Of a stretch of DNA of 64,000 nt, positions 29,603 through 38,788 are shown piece by piece (within the stretch, counting starts at the first letter, position 1; each line of letters opens with the position of its first letter). Under the pieces are notes generated by a model. It worked only from the letters and a program-made list of their open reading frames with translations, did not search any database and was not told where the DNA came from. Made by a program: the position numbers and the translations under genes. The stretch is from Cyanobium sp. Aljojuca 7A6 (GTDB lineage Bacteria > Cyanobacteriota > Cyanobacteriia > PCC-6307 > Cyanobiaceae): assembly GCF_024346455.1 (NCBI RefSeq), contig NZ_JAGQCY010000005.1:1-64000 (forward strand), given 5' to 3'.

Positions 29603-30856
29603 TCAGAAGGCTTCTAGCGAGTCCAGCCACCGCTGCCAACGTCCCCGTTCCCATTTGCCCGCGGCGGTGGGGGCCAGCGACGGGCAGAGGTGCCAGGACC
29701 GCGGCCGCTCGGCGGGGGGCCAGGCGGCCGTAAGGGCCTGCAGCACCTCCAGCAGTTCCGCCCCTTCGCCCTCCTGCCGGGGACGCACCAGGGCCACGAG
29801 CTGCTGCCCCCATTCCGGATCGGGCCGGGCCAGCAGCAGCAGCGCCTCCAGGCCTGCGCCAGCGCAGGCCGCCTCAACCTGCAGCCGTTCCTCCAGCTGC
29901 TCCGGGAAGACCGTCTCGCCGCCACTGTGCAAGGCCCCATCCAGGCGGCCCAGCACCGCCAGCCCCTCGGCGTCGAGCCGCCCGGCATCGCCGCTGCGCC
30001 ACCAGCCGCCCGGTTGCAGCGGCAGGGGCAGCAGCCGGCCCGCCACAAGCCGGCCGGGGCTGAGGCGGCCGCAGCGCACCTCCACCGCGCCGGTGGCGCC
30101 ATCGAGGCGCAGGGCCACGTCGGCCAGGGGTTCACCGCAGCCCGCGGCTCCGGCCAGGAACCGCTGCGGCGGCAAGGCACACACCATGGCGGCGGTTTCG
30201 GTGGCGCCGTAGCAGGGGGCCAGGGGCAGGCGGGCGCGGCGGGCGGCGGCGGCCAGCGGTGCCGGCAGGCCCGCACCACCGACCCAGATCACGGCGCAGC
30301 CCGCCAGCCAGGCGGTGGCCTCGGGGCTGGCCAGCAAACGAGCCAGCTGGGTGGGCACGAGCGAGAGCAGCACCGGGCGATCCCGGGGCAGGGGGCAGGC
30401 CTGGGGCAAGTCCTGCGGCCGGCGCAGCAGTGAGGGGGCCAGCCAGCGCCACTCGCCCCCCCAGTGGCGGGCGCGCACCAGGGGCAGCAGGCCGCTGACG
30501 TGGTGCAACGGCAGGGGGTCGAGGTGCAGGCAGGCGGCCGGCTCCAGCCCCAGGGCCTCCAGCCAGGTGGCGGTGGCGGCGGCGGAAGCCTGCAGGTGGG
30601 CCAGGGGTTGCAGGCACCAGTGACGCCCACCGGCGCTGCCACCGCTGCCCACCACCACGGCGGCCCCGAACCGTGCCAGGTCCGCCAGTTCCCCCGGGGC
30701 GCCGCCAAGGGCGCCGGCCAGGTCCGCCTGCTGGCCGGGCCCCGCCAGGGCCACCAATTGCTGCCGCCCCCAGGCCTGCTCCAGCTGGGCCGCCGCCGCC
30801 TCGGGGCCGGCCCGGGCGGGGTCAAACAGCTGGGGCGCCCAGGAAGGATCGGCCAC
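29603..30856 (-). CDS. menE: o-Succinylbenzoate-CoA ligase
   Basis: An AMP-forming acyl-CoA ligase that activates o-succinylbenzoate in phylloquinone synthesis. The P-loop region is a variant, AVVVGSGGSAGGRHWCLQP. Adenylate motifs PCYGATETAAMVCALPP and WRSGDAGRLDAEGLAVLGRL are clear, and the C-terminal lysine region is ALAPTAAGKWERGRWQ. At 417 residues it is short for the superfamily but normal for picocyanobacterial MenE. The menC-menA neighbours support the assignment. Confidence 0.9.
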   Translation of the reverse strand: MADPSWAPQLFDPARAGPEAAAAQLEQAWGRQQLVALAGPGQQADLAGALGGAPGELADLARFGAAVVVGSGGSAGGRHWCLQPLAHLQASAAATATWLEALGLEPAACLHLDPLPLHHVSGLLPLVRARHWGGEWRWLAPSLLRRPQDLPQACPLPRDRPVLLSLVPTQLARLLASPEATAWLAGCAVIWVGGAGLPAPLAAAARRARLPLAPCYGATETAAMVCALPPQRFLAGAAGCGEPLADVALRLDGATGAVEVRCGRLSPGRLVAGRLLPLPLQPGGWWRSGDAGRLDAEGLAVLGRLDGALHSGGETVFPEQLEERLQVEAACAGAGLEALLLLARPDPEWGQQLVALVRPRQEGEGAELLEVLQALTAAWPPAERPRSWHLCPSLAPTAAGKWERGRWQRWLDSLEAF

Positions 30857-30912
30857 GCAGGCTCTCCGCGGAGGGCCACGCTAAGGGCCACTCCAGGCCC
30901 CCCGCCAGGGGC

Positions 30913-31911
30913 TCAGGCCGCCGCCGCCCAGACCCGCTGCGGGTCCCTGTCGAACAGGGGGCCGCTGGGCGACCAGTCCGGGGCCAGGCCGGGGGCCACC
31001 GGCGTCGGCCCGCGCCATTGCAAGGCCGCCAGGTGGGCTGTCCAGCGGACGCCGATGCCGGTTTCGAAGCCGGTGCTGAGCATCAGCCGGGGCACCCCCC
31101 GGCCCAGCTGGCCCAGCAGGGGCCTGGGATCACCGTCCTGGGACGGGCGCCGCACCTGCCAGCCACCCCAGCGTTGGCGCAGCTCGGGCCACTGCCGCAG
31201 GGATTCATCCAGGGCCACGGGAATCCTCAGGGCCAGCGCCTCGAGGCCCTCCTGGTCGTGCGGGGCCAGGGGCTGCTCCAGCCACTCCAGCCGCGGTTCC
31301 TGCGCCAGCCGCTCGGCCCAGGCGGTGGCGGTGGCCCGGTCCCAGCCGCCGTTGGCATCGAGCCGCAGGCGTGCATCGGCCGGCAGGCGCTCCAGCAGCG
31401 GCTCCAGCCATTGCCGCTCCAGCCCATCGGCTGCCACCGCCACCTTCCACTTGACGGTGAGCGCCGTGGCCACTGGGCCGGCGAGCCGTAGCTCCAGGGC
31501 CGCGAGCATCGCCCCACCGGCGGGCAGCAGCCAGGCCGGTGGCGGCGCGGCGAGCCAGCCGCCACCGGCAGCGGCTCCCACCACCCCGTCGCATTCCGCC
31601 AGGGCGGCCCCCAGGGCGAAGGCCAGGCTGGGCGGCAGGGCCGGCAGCCTGCGTTCCAGGTCGCTGCGTTCCACGGCGGGGCCCAGGGCCGCCAGGGCCG
31701 CCGCCACGGCCGGCGTCTCGCTGGGCTCCAGCGGCGCCGCCTCCCCCCAGCCGACGCCGCCATCGGGGTCCTGCAGCCGCAGCAGCCAGCCCCGTTTGTC
31801 CTGCAGCCGGCCGCTGGACGTCTGCAGCGGCCGGGGCAGGCGGAAGCTGAAGGGCCTGATCTCCAGCCCCAGCCACCCCTCGGGCCTTCCCCCGGCCACA
31901 GGGGCGCTCAC
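30913..31911 (-). CDS. menC: o-Succinylbenzoate synthase
   Basis: A member of the enolase superfamily that dehydrates SHCHC to o-succinylbenzoate. The KxK catalytic motif appears in TALTVKWKVAV, metal ligands in RLRLDANGGW, LEWLEQPL and ALDESLR. The second catalytic Lys expected after the last metal ligand (normally in a V-K-P segment) appears to be Arg in WQVRRPSQDGDPRPLL. The start is a GTG at 31911 that overlaps the menA stop (GTGA). It has 332 residues. Confidence 0.9.
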   Translation of the reverse strand: MSAPVAGGRPEGWLGLEIRPFSFRLPRPLQTSSGRLQDKRGWLLRLQDPDGGVGWGEAAPLEPSETPAVAAALAALGPAVERSDLERRLPALPPSLAFALGAALAECDGVVGAAAGGGWLAAPPPAWLLPAGGAMLAALELRLAGPVATALTVKWKVAVAADGLERQWLEPLLERLPADARLRLDANGGWDRATATAWAERLAQEPRLEWLEQPLAPHDQEGLEALALRIPVALDESLRQWPELRQRWGGWQVRRPSQDGDPRPLLGQLGRGVPRLMLSTGFETGIGVRWTAHLAALQWRGPTPVAPGLAPDWSPSGPLFDRDPQRVWAAAA

Positions 31912-32897
31912 CGGCCCGCCAGCGCCGTCAGCCAGGGGCCGAGGGCCAGGCCAGCGGCCAGCCCCAGCCCATTGAGCGCCTGGAACCGCAGGGCCAGGAA
32001 CTTGCTGCCGACGAGGCGTTCGGGCCTGTGGTGCTCCTCGCCCAGGAGCCGGATCAGGGCCCGGGCCGGCGGCAGGCCGATCGCCCCCAGCAGGGCCGTG
32101 GGCGGCCACCAGCCCAGCAGCACGGGCGCCCACTGCAGGGCCAGGGCGGTGGCCACGAACCAGGGCACCAGGGCGGCGGCCCGCTGGCTGCCGAGGCGCA
32201 CCACCGGCGAACGCTTGCCGTGGGCGGCGTCTTCCTCCACCTGGTGGAAATGGGAGCAGAACAGCACCAGGCTGGTGGCCACCGCCGGCCCGCTGCCCAG
32301 CACCAGCGCCGCTCCCCACGGCACCCCGCCGGTGCCCTCCCCGGCCGGAGCCAGGGCCAGCAGGGCGGCGGCCGTGGCACAGGGACCGAAGGCCAGCCAG
32401 CAGAGGGGTTCCCCCAGGCCGCGGTAGCCGAGCCGGAACGGTGGCCCCTGGTACAGGTAACCCAGGCCGCAGCAGAGCAGCACCAGCAGCAGCACCACGG
32501 CGCTGCTGCGCAGGGCCACCAGGGCCATCAGCGCCAGGCCGAGCAGCAGGCAGCCGTTGGCCAGCCACAGCACCCTGTCGCGCCGGCCGGTGAGGTTGAC
32601 CACGGAATGGGGCTTGCCGTGGGTGTCGACGCCGGTGTCGGCATCGAAGACGTCGTTGGCAAGGTTCTCCCAGGCCAGCAGCAGCACCGCCGCCAGCAGA
32701 AACAGCACCAGCTGCTCGGGCCGCAGGGCCAACCCCTGGCCGAGCCGCCAGCCGGCCGCCAGCAGCACCGGCATCACCGCCACCGCGTACATGGGCCACT
32801 TCACGGCGGCACGCCAGAGGCGGCCGCGAGAGGAGGCCTCCGAGGCGGCGACGCCCCCGGCGGCGTAACGGCTTGCGACGACCTGTGGCTCAGACAT
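31908..32897 (-). CDS. menA: 1,4-Dihydroxy-2-naphthoate phytyltransferase
   Basis: A UbiA-family prenyltransferase that attaches the phytyl chain to DHNA. The first Asp motif lies in ANDVFDADTGVDTHG, the second in FCSHFHQVEEDAAHGKRSPV, and eight or nine helices fit the family. 329 residues. It heads the menA-menC-menE operon and is divergent from menF, with about 70 bases between the starts. Confidence 0.94.
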   Translation of the reverse strand: MSEPQVVASRYAAGGVAASEASSRGRLWRAAVKWPMYAVAVMPVLLAAGWRLGQGLALRPEQLVLFLLAAVLLLAWENLANDVFDADTGVDTHGKPHSVVNLTGRRDRVLWLANGCLLLGLALMALVALRSSAVVLLLVLLCCGLGYLYQGPPFRLGYRGLGEPLCWLAFGPCATAAALLALAPAGEGTGGVPWGAALVLGSGPAVATSLVLFCSHFHQVEEDAAHGKRSPVVRLGSQRAAALVPWFVATALALQWAPVLLGWWPPTALLGAIGLPPARALIRLLGEEHHRPERLVGSKFLALRFQALNGLGLAAGLALGPWLTALAGR

Positions 32898-32971
32898 GGG
32901 GGCCGCGGGCGTTGGGCGGGGAAAGGCCCATACATTTGAGCAGCCTTCCGCCCCGGTCCCGCGGCCCCTTG

Positions 32972-34360
32972 GTGCAGGCCCCTGCCAGCTTCTCCGCGCT
33001 GCTCTCGGCAGCCACCGCCGCCAGCCGGCGTCTGGAGGAGGAGGGAGTGCTCAGCCTGGCCCTGCCGATGGCGGCCCTCGACCCCCTTGTCGCCCTGCCC
33101 CACCTGGGTGGCAGCGGCGACTTCCGCTTCCTCTGGGACGGCGCCCCGGGGCTCAGCATCGCCGCCGCTGGCCAATGCAATGGCCTGGAGCTGAGCGGTC
33201 CGCGCCGCTTCGAACTGGCCCAGCGTTTCAGCAGCCTGAGCCTGAGCCGCCTGGCCCGGGAAGCAGCCCCCTGCCCCCCCCTTGCCCGGCCCCGGGTGCT
33301 GCTGGCCTTCGCTTTCTTCGAGAGCCCCCTGCAGCCCGGCACCGGCGCGGCGGGGGTGCAGGCGGTCCTGCCCAGCTGGCAGCTGAGCCGCCAGGGCCGC
33401 CACTGCTGGCTGCGGCTGCAGCGTGCCCTCGGGGGCGGCATCTCGGCCCGCAGCGTGGCCGAGGAGCTCTGGGACACCCGCCAGCGTCTCGAAGCCCTGA
33501 GCTCTTCTGGGCACTCCGGGGCGAGCCGGGGCCTACCGGTGGGCATCGCCCATGGCTCCAACTGGCAGGCGGGCTACCGCTCCGCCCTGGATCGGGCCCT
33601 GGAGCTGGTGGAGCGCGGCGAGCTGCAGAAGCTGGTGCTGGCGGTGCGCCAGCAGCTGGTGCTGAATGGTCCGCTCGATCCCCTCAGCCTGCTGTCGCAC
33701 CTGCGCCGCAGCCAGCCCGGCAGCTGCCGCTTCCTGTGGCAGCAATCAGAGCGGGAAGCCCTGGTGGGGGCCTCACCGGAACGGCTGCTCACCCTGCGGC
33801 AGGGCCAGCTGCGCAGCGATGCCTTGGCCGGCACGGCCCCGCTGGGGGAACCAGCTGACGACCTGCTGCAGTCGGGCAAGGACCGCCACGAGCATGAGCT
33901 GGTGGTGGAAACGATCACATCCGTGCTGCAGAAGGCGGGCCTGGAGCCCCGGCGGCCACGGCGGCCGCGGCTGGCCCGCCATGGCTCCCTGGTGCATCTG
34001 CACACCCCGATCACGGCCTCATTGCAGGGCCAGGCCCCACTCACCCTGGCCGAAGCCCTGCACCCCACCCCCGCGGTGGCGGGCCTGCCCCGGCGTGAGG
34101 CGATGGCCTGGCTGCGCAGCCTCGAGCCGTTCGAGCGGGGGCACTACGCCGCGCCCATCGGCTGGATCGACACCGAAGGCGACACGGATCTGCGGGTGGC
34201 CATCCGCAGCGGCACCCTGCGGGGCCGGCAGCTGGAGCTGACAGCCGGGGCGGGGCTGGTGCGGGGATCCCACCCTGAGCGGGAACTGCAGGAGGTGGCC
34301 CTGAAGCTGGGGGTGCTGCAGCAGCAGCTCAACCTGCCGCTGGCCACCTCCTTCAGCTGA
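32972..34360 (+). CDS. menF: Isochorismate synthase
   Basis: A chorismate-utilising enzyme that makes isochorismate, the first step to phylloquinone. The core is clear: [20 protein letters not shown] with [13 protein letters not shown], then [26 protein letters not shown] and [14 protein letters not shown]. The start is a GTG at 32972 or a TTG one codon earlier; the frame open to 32873 overlaps menA. About 462 residues. It overlaps the convergent gshB by eight bases. Confidence 0.92.
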   Translation: MQAPASFSALLSAATAASRRLEEEGVLSLALPMAALDPLVALPHLGGSGDFRFLWDGAPGLSIAAAGQCNGLELSGPRRFELAQRFSSLSLSRLAREAAPCPPLARPRVLLAFAFFESPLQPGTGAAGVQAVLPSWQLSRQGRHCWLRLQRALGGGISARSVAEELWDTRQRLEALSSSGHSGASRGLPVGIAHGSNWQAGYRSALDRALELVERGELQKLVLAVRQQLVLNGPLDPLSLLSHLRRSQPGSCRFLWQQSEREALVGASPERLLTLRQGQLRSDALAGTAPLGEPADDLLQSGKDRHEHELVVETITSVLQKAGLEPRRPRRPRLARHGSLVHLHTPITASLQGQAPLTLAEALHPTPAVAGLPRREAMAWLRSLEPFERGHYAAPIGWIDTEGDTDLRVAIRSGTLRGRQLELTAGAGLVRGSHPERELQEVALKLGVLQQQLNLPLATSFS

Positions 34361-35342
34361 CCAGCAGGCGCTCGATGACCTGATCGGCCAGAGGGCGGCG
34401 CCCCAGCCACTCCACCTCCCGCACCCCGGTGGGGCTGGTGACGTTGATCTCACTGAGCCGGCCATCGATCACGTCGATGCCGACGAAGAAGAGCCCCTCG
34501 GCCCGGAGCACTGGGGCCAGCTCGGCGCAGATGCGCTGCTCGGTGTCGCTCAGATCGGCGGCGACGGGGGCGCCACCCAGGGCCAGGTTGCTGCGGAACT
34601 CACCCGCCTTGGGCAGCCGATTCACAGCGCCCAGGGGCTCCCCATCCACCAGCAGGATCCGCTTGTCGCCGGCGCTGACCCCCGGCAGAAAGGCCTGAAC
34701 CATGACGGGCAGCGTTTCCTGGAGGGTGACCAGCTCCAGCAACGCCCGCAGGCCGGGAGCCGCCGCCGCGGCCCGCACCACCCCCTGGCCGGCCCGGCCC
34801 GCCAGGGGCTTGAGCACCACCTCCTCATGGCCTGAGGCGAAGGCCGCCAGCTGCTCCACCCGAGCGCTCACCATGGATGGCGCCATCAGATGGCTGAAAC
34901 GCAGGGCGCCCAGCTTCTCGTTCCAGGCCCTCAGGGCCGCCGGACGATTGAGAACGCGCACGCCGGTGGCTTCGGCCATCTCCAGCAACTGGGTGGCGTA
35001 GAGATAGGCCTCGTCGACGGGCGGATCCTTGCGCATCCAGATCCAGCGGAAGTGATCCAGCGGCAGCTCGCGGGGCTCACCGGCCTCGTACCAGGGCTCC
35101 GGCACGGTCCATCCGTCCGCCGTGGCGGCCATCTGCGCCAGTCGCAGCGGCTGGACCCAGGCCCTGGGCCGGTGGACGCCATCATCGGCCCCGGCGGTGG
35201 AGAGATCCGCCTGGGTGCAGACCCAGACCTCCAGACCCGCCCGCTGGGCCGCCTGCATCAGGGCCACGCTGGAATCCTTGGCTGGCCGCAATCGCGTGAT
35301 CGGATCGACCACGAACAACTGGGCCTCCCGGTCGCCGGTCAC
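34353..35342 (-). CDS. gshB: Glutathione synthetase
   Basis: An ATP-grasp enzyme joining gamma-glutamylcysteine and glycine. Recognisable segments are [57 protein letters not shown] and [20 protein letters not shown]. It has 329 residues. The GTG start at 35342 overlaps the stop of the glutaredoxin gene (GTGA), so glutathione and its redox partner are cotranscribed. Confidence 0.95.
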   Translation of the reverse strand: MTGDREAQLFVVDPITRLRPAKDSSVALMQAAQRAGLEVWVCTQADLSTAGADDGVHRPRAWVQPLRLAQMAATADGWTVPEPWYEAGEPRELPLDHFRWIWMRKDPPVDEAYLYATQLLEMAEATGVRVLNRPAALRAWNEKLGALRFSHLMAPSMVSARVEQLAAFASGHEEVVLKPLAGRAGQGVVRAAAAAPGLRALLELVTLQETLPVMVQAFLPGVSAGDKRILLVDGEPLGAVNRLPKAGEFRSNLALGGAPVAADLSDTEQRICAELAPVLRAEGLFFVGIDVIDGRLSEINVTSPTGVREVEWLGRRPLADQVIERLLVS

Positions 35343-35680
35343 GCGGCCAGTCGCAGGAAAGTTGCCAGCTCGCCGGCAGCATTCAGTTTCTGCAGCTCGA
35401 CATAGCCGCCGATGGCGATGCCGTCGATAAAGATCTGGGGAACGCTCGCACGACCGCCTGAGCGTTTCATCATGACTTCCTTGTTGATCTCATCGTCATC
35501 GATGATGAATTCGTTGTAGGTAACGCCGAGTCTGTCCAGCAGGCCCTTGGCCCGGATGCAATCGGAGGAGAAGCGGTAGGTGTAGATCTCGACCTTGGCG
35601 GGGGGCTTCACCTCCAGGGTCTCCTGCCCGGCCAGCTCTGGGGGGACTCCTGGGATCTCCATCCAGTCTCTCGCGGCCAT
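35339..35680 (-). CDS. grxC: Glutaredoxin-like protein lacking the first active-site cysteine
   Basis: The 113-residue protein has the thioredoxin fold of GrxC-type glutaredoxins ([20 protein letters not shown]; cis-proline loop [10 protein letters not shown]). The usual active site CPxC reads SSDC, so the nucleophilic N-terminal Cys is Ser and only the second Cys remains. The GSH-contact segment, normally GGCDD, is GGYVE. It also has about 30 extra N-terminal residues. The start at 35680 is preferred, with ATG 35662 as an alternative. It is coupled to gshB, so the context is still glutathione, but classical glutaredoxin activity is doubtful. Confidence 0.8.
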   Translation of the reverse strand: MAARDWMEIPGVPPELAGQETLEVKPPAKVEIYTYRFSSDCIRAKGLLDRLGVTYNEFIIDDDEINKEVMMKRSGGRASVPQIFIDGIAIGGYVELQKLNAAGELATFLRLAA

Positions 35681-35750
35681 CTTCACCCAGCCTAAGGGGA
35701 GACACCACGCCCCACCTGATACGGTCGTGGCACAAGATCTGCTGGCTGCG

Positions 35751-36876
35751 GTGCTCGACCTCACCGATTTCAAGCGCGACCTCTCCGAACTCACCGATCG
35801 CCTGGGCCATGCCCAGGACTGTCTTTGACGTACCGGCTCTGAAGGCGCGTCAACGGGACCTCGAACAGCTGGCCTCCCAGCCCGGGTTCTGGGACGACCA
35901 GGCCACGGCGCAGAAGAAGATGCGTCAGTTGGATGACGTCAAAGCCCAGCTGGAGCAACTCTCCGCCTGGCGGGCCAGCATCAATGATGGCCAGGCCACC
36001 CTTGAGCTCTACGACCTGGAACCCGACGACGAGTTGTTGGCGGAGTCGAACACCTCGCTGCAGTCCCTGCGTGCCGACCTCGACCGCTGGGAACTGGAGC
36101 GCCTGCTCAACGGCCCCTACGACAAGGAAGGCGCCGTGATCTCGATCAATGCGGGGGCCGGCGGTACCGACGCCCAGGACTGGGCCCTGATGCTGATGCG
36201 GATGTACACCCGCTGGGCCGAGGACCACGGCATGAAGGTGACCGTGGACGAGCTCTCCGAAGGGGAAGAGGCGGGCATCAAGAGCTGCACGATCGAAATC
36301 GACGGTCGTTACGCCTATGGCTACCTGCGCAACGAGAAGGGCACCCACCGCCTGGTGCGGATCTCGCCCTTCAATGCCAATGACAAGCGCCAGACCAGCT
36401 TCGCCGGGGTGGAAGTGATGCCGAAGCTCGACGAGGACGTCAAGCTCGACATTCCCGAGAAGGACCTGGAGGTCACCACCTCCCGCTCCGGCGGCGCCGG
36501 CGGTCAGAACGTCAACAAGGTGGAAACAGCGGTGCGCATCCTGCACATCCCCACGGGCCTGGCGGTGCGCTGCACCCAGGAGCGCTCCCAGCTCCAGAAC
36601 AAGGAGAAGGCCATGGCCCTGCTGATGGCCAAGCTGCTGGTGATCGCCCAGGAGCAACGGGCGGCGGAAATCGCCGACATCCGCGGCGACATCGTCGAGG
36701 CCGCCTGGGGCAATCAGATCCGCAACTACGTGTTCCACCCGTACCAGATGGTGAAGGACCTGCGCACCGCCCAGGAGACCACCGACGTGCAAGGGGTGAT
36801 GAACGGCGATCTGGATCCCTTCATCCAGGCGCTGCTGCGCCAGGGTGTGGAGATCGCCGCCGACGCGGCCGCCTGA
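35751..36876 (+). CDS. prfB: Peptide chain release factor 2, expressed by programmed +1 frameshift
   Basis: RF2 reads UGA and UAA stop codons. The first frame starts at GTG 35751 (or GTG 35727), encodes [20 protein letters not shown] and ends QDCL at a TGA (35826-35828). The main frame continues from GAC at 35827 after a +1 shift. The SPF anticodon tripeptide is in [12 protein letters not shown] and the GGQ peptidyl-release motif in [16 protein letters not shown]. The in-frame stop is autoregulation, not a broken gene. An annotation starting at ATG 35809 would lose the first segment. Confidence 0.93.
35823..35829 (+). promoter_or_regulatory. RF2 programmed frameshift site CTTTGAC
   Basis: CTT TGA C is the universal slippery stop of bacterial prfB, where the ribosome slips +1 when RF2 is scarce. 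A purine-rich CAGGA at 35814-35818 lies four bases upstream and can act as the internal Shine-Dalgarno-like stimulator. The two reading frames join exactly here. Confidence 0.9.
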
Positions 36877-36895
36877 CCCCTGCTCCAGCCACCCG

Positions 36896-37084
36896 ATGCC
36901 CGAATCCGCCACGTCCAGCGCCGCTGCCCCCGGCCAGGAGAACCCCAGCTTCGTGAAGCTGGCCATGCGCAACATGGTGCGCAAGGGACGTCAGAGCCTG
37001 CTCCACTTCGGCCTCACCGCCCTGGGGCTGAGCGGTTTCCTGTTGCTGATCGCCTGGCTGGGGAGGCCCAGCCTGCCCGGATGA
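36896..37084 (+). CDS. DUF3285 small membrane protein
   Basis: A 62-residue protein with a disordered N-terminus, a basic stretch (PSFVKLAMRNMVRKGRQSLL) and one membrane helix (FGLTALGLSGFLLLIAWLG). The pattern is that of the cyanobacterial DUF3285 family. It lies between prfB and ybeY and overlaps ybeY by four bases, so it is translationally coupled. Function unknown. Confidence 0.82.
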   Translation: MPESATSSAAAPGQENPSFVKLAMRNMVRKGRQSLLHFGLTALGLSGFLLLIAWLGRPSLPG

Positions 37085-37641
37085 GCACACCGATGACAGA
37101 CCCAGCGGCGGTGTCAACACCGGAGATTGATCTGGCCTTCAGCCTGGAGCCGGGGGCCTGGGCCGCCGCCATGGCCGTCCCAGGCAGCCCCCTGGTGGAT
37201 CCCGCCCTGGCCGAAACGCTCTGGGGCACCCACCTCGGAGCCTGGCTGGCCGAGCTGGGCCCAGAGTTGCCGGCCCCGCTGCGGGCGCCGGGCTACAGCC
37301 TGGGGCTGCAACTCTGCGACGACGCCACCATCGCAGGCCTCAACCAAACCTGGCGCCACCGCAGCGGCCCCACCGACGTGCTGGCCTTCGCCGCCCAGGA
37401 GGAGGCGCCGCCAGCCCTAGAGGGGTGCGGCGAGGCCTGGTTGGAGCTGGGCGACATCGTCATCTCCCTGGACACGGCCCAGCGGCAGGCCCGCAACGCC
37501 GGCCACGGCCTGGCGGAGGAGCTGTTGTTTCTGGCCAGCCACGGGCTGCTGCATCTGCTGGGCTGGGACCACCCCGATGAGGCCAGCCTGGCGGCGATGC
37601 TGGAGCGGCAGACGGCGCTGCTGCGGGCGTCGCCGTCCTGA
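37081..37641 (+). CDS. ybeY: Endoribonuclease YbeY (rRNA maturation factor)
   Basis: A zinc-dependent endoribonuclease for 16S rRNA 3' maturation and ribosome quality control. The metal site HGLLHLLGWDHPDE (HxxxHxxGxDH) is intact, and NQTWRHRSGPTDVLAFA is the conserved family segment. At 186 residues it is slightly long at the N-terminus. Confidence 0.94.
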   Translation: MSTPMTDPAAVSTPEIDLAFSLEPGAWAAAMAVPGSPLVDPALAETLWGTHLGAWLAELGPELPAPLRAPGYSLGLQLCDDATIAGLNQTWRHRSGPTDVLAFAAQEEAPPALEGCGEAWLELGDIVISLDTAQRQARNAGHGLAEELLFLASHGLLHLLGWDHPDEASLAAMLERQTALLRASPS

Positions 37642-37659
37642 CAAAGGCTGTTCGACGCG

Positions 37660-37700
37660 TCCAACGGCGGTAGTGTTCGCCTTGCCCCTCCAACGGCGGT
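37660..37700. repeat. Short direct repeat upstream of dgkA
   Basis: CCAACGGCGGT occurs twice, at 37661-37671 and 37690-37700, in the gap between ybeY and dgkA. This could be a regulator site for dgkA or chance; the second copy lies four bases before the dgkA start. Confidence 0.3.
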
Positions 37701-37703
37701 GCG

Positions 37704-38171
37704 ATGCCAATGCTCGTTCCCGAGGAACAACCGCCGGCTCTGCGCGATGTGACCAGTGACGTTCAGCGGCGCGGCAGGCGCCTGCGGGTGGGGGCCTGGA
37801 AAGTGGCCGGCGACTTGCCGGCGAGCTTCCGCTATGCCGCCCAGGGTCTGGCCTACGGCTTCGCCAGCCAGCGCAACTTCCGTATCCACGTCTTCACCGG
37901 TGTTGTGGTGTTCGGCCTGGGGCTGTGGCTGCGGCTGGCCGTCGATCGCCTGGCCGTGCTGGTGCTGACCGTGGCGGCGGTGCTGGTGCTCGAGCTGCTC
38001 AACACCGCCACCGAGGCGGTGGTGGATCTGGCCATCGGCCGCCAGTTCCACCCCCTGGCCCGCATCGCCAAGGATTGCGCCGCCGCCGCCGTGCTCGTCG
38101 CCGCCCTCTCCTCGCTGCTGATTGCCCTGCTGCTGCTCGTGCCCCCCCTGCTGATCCGCCTCGGCGTCTAG
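37704..38171 (+). CDS. dgkA: Diacylglycerol kinase family protein (undecaprenol kinase type)
   Basis: A small integral membrane kinase of 155 residues. SFRYAAQGLAYGFASQRNFR and LELLNTATEAVVDL (ExxNTAxE) are the conserved DgkA segments, and three helices are visible. Members phosphorylate diacylglycerol or undecaprenol. A soluble, basic N-terminal region of about 40 residues precedes the domain. Confidence 0.9.
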   Translation: MPMLVPEEQPPALRDVTSDVQRRGRRLRVGAWKVAGDLPASFRYAAQGLAYGFASQRNFRIHVFTGVVVFGLGLWLRLAVDRLAVLVLTVAAVLVLELLNTATEAVVDLAIGRQFHPLARIAKDCAAAAVLVAALSSLLIALLLLVPPLLIRLGV

Positions 38172-38180
38172 ACCATCCCC

Positions 38181-38777
38181 ATGCTTCTGGTTCTCGACAA
38201 CTACGACAGCTTCACCTTCAACCTGGTGCAGTACCTGGGTGAACTGGCCCCCGATCATCCCCTGGCCGCCGAGGTGCGGGTGGAGCGCAACGACGCCCTC
38301 GACCTGGAGCAGATCCGGGCCCTCCAGCCGGCGGCGATTCTCATCTCTCCTGGCCCCGGCGATCCTGACCAGGCCGGGGTCTGTCAGGAAGTGCTGCGGG
38401 ACCTCGGGCCCACCGTGCCGGTGCTGGGGGTCTGCCTGGGGCACCAGTGCCTGGCCCAGGTGTTCGGGGGGCGGGTGGTGCGGGCCGGCGAGCTGATGCA
38501 CGGCAAGACGTCACCGGTGCACCACCGGGGAGCGGGCGTGTTCGAAGGCCTGCCCGAACCCCTCACCGCCACCCGCTACCACAGCCTGATCGCCGAGCGC
38601 GACAGCCTGCCCGACTGCCTGGAGATCACCGCCTGGCTGGAGGACGGCACGATCATGGGATTGCAGCACCGCCACTATCGCCACCTGCAGGGAGTGCAGT
38701 TCCACCCGGAGAGCGTGCTCACCCAGGCCGGTCACCAACTGCTGGCTAATTTCCTGCGTCAGGCGGCCCACTGCTAG
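38181..38777 (+). CDS. pabA: Glutamine amidotransferase of anthranilate/aminodeoxychorismate synthase
   Basis: A class I glutamine amidotransferase that supplies ammonia to chorismate enzymes. The nucleophile is in [16 protein letters not shown], the N-terminus [20 protein letters not shown] is typical, and the catalytic His-x-Glu is in [12 protein letters not shown]. In cyanobacteria one such subunit can serve both tryptophan and folate synthesis, so trpG is equally valid. 198 residues. Confidence 0.93.
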   Translation: MLLVLDNYDSFTFNLVQYLGELAPDHPLAAEVRVERNDALDLEQIRALQPAAILISPGPGDPDQAGVCQEVLRDLGPTVPVLGVCLGHQCLAQVFGGRVVRAGELMHGKTSPVHHRGAGVFEGLPEPLTATRYHSLIAERDSLPDCLEITAWLEDGTIMGLQHRHYRHLQGVQFHPESVLTQAGHQLLANFLRQAAHC

Positions 38778-38788
38778 TTTCGCGCCAC

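Noticed and set aside
35595..35828. Open frame ending in TGA just inside prfB, looking like a separate small gene or a broken prfB
   Set aside because: Its last part is the first segment of RF2, joined by the CTTTGAC frameshift site.
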